Origin: Leptolyngbya sp. SIO1E4
GTDB taxonomy: Bacteria > Cyanobacteriota > Cyanobacteriia > Phormidesmidales > Phormidesmidaceae
Length of the DNA: 64,000 bases
Direction of reading: 5' to 3'
Assembly (NCBI GenBank): GCA_010672825.2
Contig: JAAHFU020000006.1
Span: 1-64,000, forward strand
This document shows, piece after piece, positions 1 through 6,993 of this stretch. The translations under genes and the position numbers were made by a program. The notes under the pieces were generated by a model. The model worked only from the letters and a program-made list of their open reading frames with translations, searched no databases and was not told the DNA's origin. The first letter of the stretch is position 1, and the number at the start of each line of letters is the position of its first letter.

Positions 1-391
1 TGGAAAAGCAAATAGTTTTGCGGGCTAACCACTTGATGCGAGTGCGTAAAGTGAGGTGCTTACGCTCAATTTTCTGGGTATGGGCTTTGCCAATGGTGTG
101 CTTTTGGGCGTCGAGTTGCCGTGAGTCAGCCCCCCAGTTTCAGCCCCCCAGTTGTCGGGGTAGAACTGTTGAATGCCAAAGGGGGTAAGTAACTCCATGA
201 GGGTAGAGAGGGCGGTATCTTCATGGGGGGCGAGCACATAGGCGAGGACTTCACCGCTGGAATGATCCATCGCGTGCCAGAGCCATCGTTGCTGCCGCTT
301 CGACTGCACAAAACTCCACATCTCATCCATCGCCGTTTTTAACCACATCCGTTGTGTGGCAGTGCGGACAACAGACCGGTTCTAAAACCAT
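1..391 (-). mobile_element. IS1-family transposase remnant (InsA start fused to InsB, cut by window edge)
   Basis: On the minus strand a start at 391 gives an InsA-like zinc-finger beginning (CCPHC, then TTDVVKNG). It runs straight into the InsB-like core, frame starting at 348: DEMWSFVQSK, QRWLWHAMDH, VLAYVLAP, FYPDNWG. The linking part of the element is missing, so an internal deletion joined the two. The InsB frame is then broken by a 14-bp tandem duplication at 126-153. Reading past it recovers the conserved InsB tail (DAQKHTIGKAHTQKIERKH, RTRIKWLARKTICFS) up to the window edge. This is a dead copy. Family assignment is from recognised InsA/InsB motifs; the element's left end lies outside the window. 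Confidence 0.85.
126..153. repeat. 14-bp exact tandem duplication inside the IS1 remnant
   Basis: TCAGCCCCCCAGTT occurs twice head to tail (126-139 and 140-153). Removing one copy restores the InsB reading frame (PDNWGADSRQLDAQK), so this duplication is the frameshifting lesion. Confidence 0.95.
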
Positions 392-930
392 GGAAAGTGA
401 TTACAGAGGGGACCACCTCCATCTTGCCTCAATACACAGGTCTAGAACATCACCGATAATTTGTTGCCCTACCAGGTAAAAAATTATCAGGCGGTTACAT
501 TACATCCTGAGGGCGGAAAAGATAGATAGCCACAACTCTAAGCCAGGATTCGCGGGTTTCGTGAACATCAACTATCACCATTCATTGATCAAGTCTTTCT
601 AAAATGATCTGAGTGCTGAATATAACCTGACTTAAGCGTCTGCCAAATGTAGGCAATTAAGAGGGACACTCTCCTTGATGTCTTTCAGGACCCTTGTAGG
701 CAGTAAAATCCTAGTTCTCTCCAGACGGCTGCTGGATTGCTTGACTTGTCTCCCATCTCAAATTGGGATGATAGCAGGTCCAGTCAGAGCGGGATAGTGT
801 CTAGCTACAGACTGTGGGATTGCGTTGTCCATAATAGGCTCAGTATCCAAGTCACAAGGGTCGGTTGTAACATGTCGCACCTCTTACATTATTCATTCAT
901 GTAGCGCCACACAGCAGCATGTGAGTCTTC
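392..930. other. Intergenic region, no gene seen
   Basis: About 540 bp between the IS1 remnant and the GFA gene. No reading frame with a recognisable product, no tRNA-like sequence and no long repeat was found. Confidence 0.6.
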
Positions 931-1353
931 TTATGGTAGAGCATACATTTCAAAGACCTCAGCTTCGGTCATATCATTGGTTTGATTTGCAAAGCTGTAA
1001 AACGAAGGTTTTTTATCAATAAAGACTTGGCTATCGAACACAAAAGGCGCTTGATCATCAAAAAGCCCAACTGGGACATAGTGCTGATTGCTCTCTTTTA
1101 ATCGATAAAATAGATGACTCCCGCATTTATTACAGAAGCCACGTTCGGCCCAGTCTGACGAGTCATACACGGTAATATTTTCTTCTCCTTTGAATGAAAT
1201 ATCCGTGCCGCAGTCTACTGCCATCACTGGCCCTCCTCCCCATCTTCTACACATGCTGCAATGGCATGCGCCTACCTTTTTACTGAAATTGCTCACAGCA
1301 AACGTTACAGCACCACATAGGCAACTTCCGTTTTTACTGGCTGTTTCTGGCAT
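931..1353 (-). CDS. GFA/CENP-V family zinc-binding protein
   Basis: A 140-residue protein of the GFA (glutathione-dependent formaldehyde-activating, CENP-V/Mss4-like) fold. The cysteine pattern is visible: CLCGAV near residue 11, CHCSMCRRW near 31 and CNKCGSHLF near 75, which together bind structural and exchangeable zinc. Length is normal for a single-domain member. The start at 1353 has TAGGAGAG a few bases upstream. Most family members have unproven substrates; formaldehyde-glutathione adduct handling is known only for the namesake, so no substrate is claimed. It lies alone, downstream of the condensation-domain gene on the same strand. Confidence 0.85.
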   Translation of the reverse strand: MPETASKNGSCLCGAVTFAVSNFSKKVGACHCSMCRRWGGGPVMAVDCGTDISFKGEENITVYDSSDWAERGFCNKCGSHLFYRLKESNQHYVPVGLFDDQAPFVFDSQVFIDKKPSFYSFANQTNDMTEAEVFEMYALP

Positions 1354-1438
1354 ATTGCTCTCCTAATTTATAAACCTTGCTTTTTCACATAAGTTTGAAC
1401 TCAGCAGCAACCGATAGGATGTCCGCTGCCGCCACTGG

Positions 1439-2815
1439 TCATGCGCTTCCTCCTATCGCCGTTTTTAGATGCCTCATGGCAGCTTCCTGCAAGCGAGTGG
1501 CATCACCGACTACGGACTCACGGCTGGCATGGAGAAACGACAGTCGTCCCCCAACCGTTATCACGCCGACCATCTTCTCTTCGACGTCTGAGTAGAACAG
1601 GGGACCGTATACGCCTTCAAGTTCGAGCGGCCCGTAGCGGGTTGGGATGTCGAATCGACCCACATTGGTCAGCGCATATCCATAGGTGATCTGGTGCCAG
1701 CCCATCTTGCGTAGGAACAGGCTGGGTAGGGTGCCGTCCAGCAGCCCGTACTTTTGGAAGTAGAGCGAATCGAGCAGGGTCGGGTGGATCTGTTCCGAGG
1801 CGAGCATTCGAAAGAGATTGGTCCTGGCAAGTTCTTTCGTAATCCTGGAATGTATCTTCCTCGCGTTATCCCAGAATAACCGCCGGGGAGAGTACGGCAG
1901 TTTCACCGTCAAAGACGAGGCAAAGAACCCGAACGATTCTCCTGCGGATACTCGGAGCTGCTCACGGGTGTTTACCGCCAACGCCGATCGCGGGCGATAG
2001 CGTTGGCGATCGACTTGACTGTCGTACTGGGCCGCCAGGAATGCAGTCCAGAGAGCCGAATTAACCGTCACCTGCTCGACCCGGCTGCGTTCAACCAGGC
2101 TCGCCGTAGCGTCGGGCTCCATGGCCCATGCCAGAACCTGCATTCCGGTGTTGTGCCGCCAGAATTCCTCGTGCAAACGATGCCTGTCGGACCAAGAGAA
2201 CCGAATGCCGCTTGCCGCCCATTTCTGGTTGATTAACCCTATGATGAATTGCTGAAGTGCAGGGGTGGACGGAGGCTTGGCCACGGTATTCCAGTCAATC
2301 GGTGGGGGAACCACAGGACCCGTGAGTTTCTTTTTCGGTTCCGCGAGGCACCCCAGCAAGTCACGCAGCAGATACCCCAGCGACATGCCGTCGCAGATGA
2401 CATGATGCCCGCACAGGATGATGTCACAGGTACTCTCCGAGCGAATGAGCGTGACCCGCACGAGCGGCCCGGTTGCCATCGGAAACGGCGTGCGTAATTC
2501 GTCTTTTACCCGGGCAAGCCACTGATCGTCACGCTCACGGGGTTCTACATGGACCGGTATGGGAGGAACCCCCTGGCTGGTAAATGTGCCAGTACCATCG
2601 TCCTCAATCTGAGCACGGACAGCCAGAAACGGATGGCGTGACTTCAGTCGCTCCAGGGCCGTCGCCACTGCTGACGGATCGACCGTTCCTCGCACCCGAC
2701 CGACGAACACGACATTGAACGGCAGCATCAGCATCACGCGTTCACCGATTATCTTGCGCCGGAAGTTTATATCGTCGTTCCCGGTCATAGCCATCCCTGA
2801 TTTACGAATGGTCAC
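1439..2815 (-). CDS. Condensation-domain-type acyltransferase (HHxxxDG)
   Basis: A 458-residue stand-alone protein with the condensation/alcohol-acyltransferase active-site motif GHHVICDGMS around residue 135, and a C-terminal half ending LEGVYGPLFYSDVEEKMVGVITVGGRLSF, typical of PapA/wax-synthase-like stand-alone C domains. These use the second His to acylate an alcohol or amine; substrate unknown. The listed start is GTG at 2815, overlapping the SDR stop as GTGA (translational coupling); ATG codons a few residues in are alternatives. Codon usage is GC-richer than the SDR gene upstream, hinting at separate origins. Confidence 0.75.
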   Translation of the reverse strand: MTIRKSGMAMTGNDDINFRRKIIGERVMLMLPFNVVFVGRVRGTVDPSAVATALERLKSRHPFLAVRAQIEDDGTGTFTSQGVPPIPVHVEPRERDDQWLARVKDELRTPFPMATGPLVRVTLIRSESTCDIILCGHHVICDGMSLGYLLRDLLGCLAEPKKKLTGPVVPPPIDWNTVAKPPSTPALQQFIIGLINQKWAASGIRFSWSDRHRLHEEFWRHNTGMQVLAWAMEPDATASLVERSRVEQVTVNSALWTAFLAAQYDSQVDRQRYRPRSALAVNTREQLRVSAGESFGFFASSLTVKLPYSPRRLFWDNARKIHSRITKELARTNLFRMLASEQIHPTLLDSLYFQKYGLLDGTLPSLFLRKMGWHQITYGYALTNVGRFDIPTRYGPLELEGVYGPLFYSDVEEKMVGVITVGGRLSFLHASRESVVGDATRLQEAAMRHLKTAIGGSA

Positions 2816-3666
2816 GTTGCATTCTCATAGAAAAAAGTTTCTAGTCTGATCTCTCCGTATTGCGGTGTATTCATATCCATCGCCATGGTGGTTAAGAAAA
2901 ACTCAATTGGGCCATACGTTTTCGAATCAGTAAAAGTCCGGACTAGCCATAGCGAACCTTTTCTTATCCAATTCGGTAGATGAATTATTCTTATAGGTTT
3001 CGCATAGGCTTTTAGAGCTAATTCTGCAATCTCATTTTGAGTCAGCAAATCAGGCCCGCCTATGTTGATTTCCTTCGGGCTTTGACTAATTGAATCAACG
3101 ACGACTTTCGCTAAGTCTTCTCCATGTATTGGGTTTAATTTTAAGGATCCATCGCCGAATAGATACACTTTCCCTCCTTTTGCCATCTTTAAAAAATCTG
3201 CCATATCAGAAAAGAATTCATTCGATCTGATGATTGTGTAGTCGAGTCCTGATGATCTCAACTCACCGCGAAAACGTTCTTTTGCTTCGCATATTTTCAA
3301 CTTTCGGAGTTGTTCGCCATTTAAAACTGAGACGTAAATAAATCTTTTGACATTGGCTCTCTGTGCTTCACTCAGTAAGTTTGCATTTGCCTGATAGTCC
3401 ACGTTCATGTACCTCAGGCCATCCTTTTGGCGAGTAATACCAACAGTACTGATTACAACATCAACATCGGCAAGGAGATCTGATATAGTCTCAGGCTTTG
3501 TGACTTCAGCTTCAATGATTTCTAATTTTTCGTTATGGATATTTATTTTGTTCCTGTTGCGAACCAAAATTTTCGTATTGATACCTCTTCTGAGGAGTTC
3601 TTTTGTAACGTAGCCTCCTAAATAACCTGATGCACCCGCGACTAATACCTTCGCTGTTTCTTGCAT
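2812..3666 (-). CDS. SDR-family NAD(P)-binding protein (NmrA/atypical SDR)
   Basis: 284 residues, Rossmann fold at the N terminus with the dinucleotide motif VLVAGASGYLGGYV (about residues 8-21) and ILVRN after beta-2. It has no obvious YxxxK dyad in the usual place; YVSVLNG replaces it, as in atypical extended SDRs and NmrA-like proteins. It may reduce a quinone or another small molecule or act as a redox-sensing binder. It is co-transcribed with the downstream acyltransferase (4-bp overlap). Its upstream region carries a copy of the recurrent direct-repeat promoter (3799-3829). AT-richer than its operon partner. Confidence 0.75.
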   Translation of the reverse strand: MQETAKVLVAGASGYLGGYVTKELLRRGINTKILVRNRNKINIHNEKLEIIEAEVTKPETISDLLADVDVVISTVGITRQKDGLRYMNVDYQANANLLSEAQRANVKRFIYVSVLNGEQLRKLKICEAKERFRGELRSSGLDYTIIRSNEFFSDMADFLKMAKGGKVYLFGDGSLKLNPIHGEDLAKVVVDSISQSPKEINIGGPDLLTQNEIAELALKAYAKPIRIIHLPNWIRKGSLWLVRTFTDSKTYGPIEFFLTTMAMDMNTPQYGEIRLETFFYENAT

Positions 3667-3798
3667 TCAGTTCTCCCTTTCATGTCTGTGAAAAGAATAC
3701 TTGTCTCTGCTGGTTGAAGTTGCCCATTCTGACAACGGCTACCTTGGGCAAGCATCACGATAAAAGAAGGCACACCCTAGTTTTTCCCTCACATCGCA

Positions 3799-3829
3799 AT
3801 CCTGGAACAAAAAGATGAGGTTCTTATGA
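3799..3829 (-). promoter_or_regulatory. Direct-repeat promoter, site 1 (SDR gene)
   Basis: Gene strand: TCATAAGAACCTCA (3829-3816), 11 nt, then CAGGAT (3804-3799) as -10. The start codon is at 3666, leaving a leader of about 125 nt. The surrounding ~110 bp is homologous to the region upstream of DUF4336 (4945-5075). Confidence 0.7.
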
Positions 3830-3860
3830 GCAGGTTGAAGAAACTAGTACCGCTACGCGG

Positions 3861-3894
3861 AATTCAAAATTCAGAATTCAGAATGCAAAATGCC
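3861..3894. repeat. AATTCA-type short degenerate repeats
   Basis: Consecutive AATTCAAA/ATTCAGA/ATTCAGA/ATGCAAA heptamer-like units, the kind of short tandem repeat often scattered through filamentous cyanobacterial genomes. Apart from this repeat and promoter site 1, nothing is seen in 3667-4109. Confidence 0.5.
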
Positions 3895-4109
3895 AGCAGA
3901 CAGGCTTTTTAAGCATCCTGAATGGTGAGACTATTTCTGCCATAGTGTACTAGTAGTTCCCTCATCAATTAGTCAATCTATGGGTAGGGTAGCTAGGAGT
4001 TGTAGTGGGCACACCCTACAGGATCGGCGAACTGACAAGTCAGCGCTTGCGCTATCGCACTAGCCCAAAGACAAATCAACCTAATACCAAGCTAAGGGGC
4101 CGAGCGGCG

Positions 4110-4820
4110 CTAGGCTTTCAACACATTCTGCCATGCCTTTGTCGCTACCGCCTTTGCATCCATTTCGATCAAGTTCCCGTGTGCAATAATGATACGTTCA
4201 AAATCCCAGGAGAGAATTTTTTTCAGCCCTTTTCTCACGATCTCTTTGTCACCCCATCCCAGCTGATATTCAGGTGCGGGTTTAGGGTTATTCCACATGT
4301 GGAACACAGCTTTCCACCAGAATCTCAATAGCAGGCCGGCTTCGTGTGTATAATCATCGCCAATGTTCTCCAAGAGATCCACAAGGATTAGTGTTCGGGT
4401 TGGTTTGTGGAGAAAGGCGACTTCGTTAATAATACGCGTGCCTTGGATAACGACCTGCTCGAAATCTAATTCCCAACGGGGATCGGCTCGGTTTCCCAAG
4501 ATCCAGTCAAAACTGAGATCAGCGCGTTTCTTTTCCAGACCTGGGCAGAGAAAGGTTTCAGCGTTGGGGTAATCGGCTTGGAGATCGGAAACATAGAGGT
4601 GGTGAAAGTTGCCGGGGGCAATGATGTAGGCGACTTGGCCGAGTTGATCAATTTCTGATTTGAGGAGTGCGTCCAATTTGCACGGGCTATGTAGCCACAG
4701 TTTGCCGTCGTTTAGCCTCACTATTGTCATACGGCTGAAGAGATCCATGCCGCCGAAGCGAATCGCATACTCCACAATGTAAATCGTGCCCGGAATATAC
4801 TCATCTATTAAATAGGCCAT
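4110..4820 (-). CDS. DUF4336 domain protein
   Basis: 236 residues covering the whole DUF4336 family, a metallo-beta-lactamase-like fold with degenerate metal ligands common in cyanobacteria and plants. Seen here: LWLHSPCKLDALL (about 42-54), APGNFHHLYVSDLQADYPNAE, FLHKPTRTLILVDLLEN and IIAHGNLIEMD near the C terminus. Function is unknown in the family. It carries a well-formed direct-repeat promoter (4923-4953), so it likely belongs to the same regulon as groES, nifJ and prs. Confidence 0.85.
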   Translation of the reverse strand: MAYLIDEYIPGTIYIVEYAIRFGGMDLFSRMTIVRLNDGKLWLHSPCKLDALLKSEIDQLGQVAYIIAPGNFHHLYVSDLQADYPNAETFLCPGLEKKRADLSFDWILGNRADPRWELDFEQVVIQGTRIINEVAFLHKPTRTLILVDLLENIGDDYTHEAGLLLRFWWKAVFHMWNNPKPAPEYQLGWGDKEIVRKGLKKILSWDFERIIIAHGNLIEMDAKAVATKAWQNVLKA

Positions 4821-4922
4821 GATGACACTCTCCCGATCGGCTTTTCATAGCCCTGCCTAACGCAGGAGCCAGACGCAGAGAAGCGGAAAATATCAGGATA
4901 ATCATTCCTCAGCTCCCTTTTC

Positions 4923-4953
4923 AAAGTAGACATAAACCATGAGGAATTTGTGG
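4923..4953 (-). promoter_or_regulatory. Direct-repeat promoter, site 2 (DUF4336)
   Basis: Gene strand: CCACAAATTCCTCA (4953-4940), 11 nt, then TACTTT (4928-4923). The leader to the start at 4820 is about 100 nt. A degenerate second copy lies at about 5062-5078, in the block homologous to the SDR promoter region. Confidence 0.75.
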
Positions 4954-5123
4954 AGAATTGCCCATCCCGACAACAGCAATCTGGAGCAAGCACACGGTCA
5001 AAGAGAGCTAACCCTGTTTCTTTTCCTCGCATCGTAATTCTGGAACAATCAGATAAAGATCTTTTGAGGAGGGCAAAGGATTGACAACCTATAGTCAAAA
5101 TCTCAGATCCCGCTGGGCTCGGG

Positions 5124-5384
5124 TTGTCGTATCTGGTCATCAGTGTAGATGGGCCTCCTATACCCTTAACGCCTCTGGTAGGCCAACACGTTGCTTTTGC
5201 AGCTCTCGATCGCAGTGTCGTGGATCGCTTCTATCAAGCAGGATTAGAAGCTGGCGGCAAAGACAATGGCCCACCCGGACTCCACCCCCATTATCATCCC
5301 AACTACTATGCAGCTTTCCTGATTAATTCAGATGGCCATCACATTGAAGTGGTTTGCCAAACCCCAGAGAAAGTCAGTTCATGA
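5124..5384 (+). pseudogene. VOC/glyoxalase-family protein, N-terminally truncated
   Basis: The frame encodes the C-terminal half of a vicinal-oxygen-chelate dioxygenase-superfamily protein: HVAFAALDRSVVDRFYQAG, GLHPHYHPNYYAAF and a metal-ligand-like DGHHIEVVC. Family members are about 120-130 residues; the first roughly 50, including the first metal-binding strand, are missing. The listed ATG has no good ribosome-binding site. It is best read as a remnant, abutting the promoter region of the divergent DUF4336 gene. Confidence 0.7.
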
Positions 5385-5699
5385 AATGGGTTACAGGCTA
5401 TTCCAGGCAGTCAATCACGAGGAGCCGTGTCATGAGTATTGCTCTCCGACCCTCATAAGTTTGCCAAGTTGTTGCCATAGAGTGAAGGTAGAAGACAGCT
5501 GAGGAAATGTACTACGCCTAATTCACTCAGCTACTAGCCTGAGAGATAAGACGTCATATCTGTCTGTTGAGAAAAAAAGACTATTAATTAGGTAGAAATA
5601 TTTCCTCAACGATAGTTCGATGCTGCGATCGTAAACGTTTTGTCAGGCATCCCTACGGACCCGGCGAGCAAACCGTATTGCCAGCAGGAGGGGATGAAA
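5385..5699. other. Leader/intergenic region of the TPR gene
   Basis: Contains one half-site of the recurrent motif (TTTCCTCA at 5596-5603), but the second half of the direct repeat is missing, so it was not counted as a site. Nothing else seen. Confidence 0.4.
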
Positions 5700-6932
5700 A
5701 TGAAGATTAATCGAGGTGTTTTTGTCAGCCTAGCGATCGCAGCAACGGTTGCAAATACAGGGTTAGTGTTTGCTAAACCATCTGTTCCAGTCATCATGAA
5801 TCGTGATTCGTTCGTGCTTGAAACAGAGTCAATTCTAAAGGTAAACAGAGCAACTGAACCTGTCTCGCCAATGATTGCAACCCTCGATCTTGACAGTCAG
5901 ACCATCGACCAATTGTTTGAGGCGGGCGATAGCGCTCAAGAAGCTGGCGATTACATTGAGGCTGAAATCATTTGGCGTCGGTTGCTTCAACGTGATCCTG
6001 ACAATGTCTCAGCCCGTGTCAGGCTGGGTGAAGCCCTGCATCGTCAGAATCGCTTGGAAGAGGCAATTCAAGCCTATCAATCGGCCATTAAACTAGCCCC
6101 TAACTTTACAGTTGCTCATGTCAATTTAGGTGGGGCATTTGCTGACCAGGGTGATTTTGAGGCCGCCGCTGCATCTTTACGTCAGGCCATCGAAATTGAC
6201 CCTTATTTCATGCCAGCTTACAACCTGTTGGGAGCCATTCTGCAAGAACAGGGGCAGCTGACAGAGGCGATCGCCTTGACAGAGCAGGCCATTGAAATCG
6301 ACCCCCATTGGACCGTTTCACATGTTTTGTTGGGGCATTTACGCATTGCTCAAAATGACTTCGAAGCAGCAACCGCAGCATTTTACCAAGCGCTTAATCT
6401 TACCGACATGCCTGGACCAAGAGGCAGTACCGATTCACTCGCTTACGTCGGGTTAGGAAATCTTGCCCTATCGCAAGGAGACCTTGAGGAAGCAGCCTCA
6501 GCCTACCGCCGCGCTGCTGATCTAGACCCTAGCTGTGTGGACGCTCACGTTGGTCTGGGAGCTGTACTTCTGACCCAGAGAAGATTTGGAGACGCGATTG
6601 TCTGTGAGCGACGAGCCCTTGAATTGGATCCCAATGAGCCTTGGGCCCATGTCAATCTGGGGGCTGCATTGTTGGCACAGGGTCGCTTAGAAGAGGCGAT
6701 CGCAGCCTTTCATCAAACATTGGCTTTACCTAATATGCAGGGAATGCCTGCCAGTACTCACACCCTAGCTCATACCAATCTCGGATATGTGCTGCAGTTG
6801 CAAGGCAAGCTAGAGGAGGCCATCGAGGAATACAGATATGCGCTTCAACTCGATGCCAACTTCATCCCAGCCCAAAACGCGCTTAGAGCAGCAGAGCGCT
6901 TATTAGGAGGACAGTCTTTTCCAGATGATTAA
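5700..6932 (+). CDS. Secreted TPR-repeat protein
   Basis: 410 residues from the ATG at 5700, chosen because AGGAGGGG ends about 6 nt upstream and gives a clean signal peptide (MKINRGVFVSLAIAATVAN, then cleavage near VFA-KPS). After a short linker come about nine tetratricopeptide repeats with the usual pattern (A-x-G-x-G-x-x-D/N-x-x-E-A-x-x-x-Y/F-x-x-A-x-x-x-x-P). Such repeats bind partner proteins, here probably in the periplasm. It is followed 60 bp later by a second, longer TPR gene on the same strand; the two start alike (SIDQLFE / TIDQLFE, then EAEIIWRR / EAEAIWRQ), so they are paralogues and probably one operon. Confidence 0.85.
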   Translation: MKINRGVFVSLAIAATVANTGLVFAKPSVPVIMNRDSFVLETESILKVNRATEPVSPMIATLDLDSQTIDQLFEAGDSAQEAGDYIEAEIIWRRLLQRDPDNVSARVRLGEALHRQNRLEEAIQAYQSAIKLAPNFTVAHVNLGGAFADQGDFEAAAASLRQAIEIDPYFMPAYNLLGAILQEQGQLTEAIALTEQAIEIDPHWTVSHVLLGHLRIAQNDFEAATAAFYQALNLTDMPGPRGSTDSLAYVGLGNLALSQGDLEEAASAYRRAADLDPSCVDAHVGLGAVLLTQRRFGDAIVCERRALELDPNEPWAHVNLGAALLAQGRLEEAIAAFHQTLALPNMQGMPASTHTLAHTNLGYVLQLQGKLEEAIEEYRYALQLDANFIPAQNALRAAERLLGGQSFPDD

Positions 6933-6993
6933 TCGTTGAATCTATCTCCACGCCACCCAAACAGGTAGCTGAGGGAAGGGAGGTAACATCCTT

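Noticed and set aside
5592-5615. TTTCCTCA before the TPR gene, considered as a further regulon site
   Set aside because: The second half-site 11 bp upstream is missing and the hexamer at 11 nt (ATGCTG) is not a -10.
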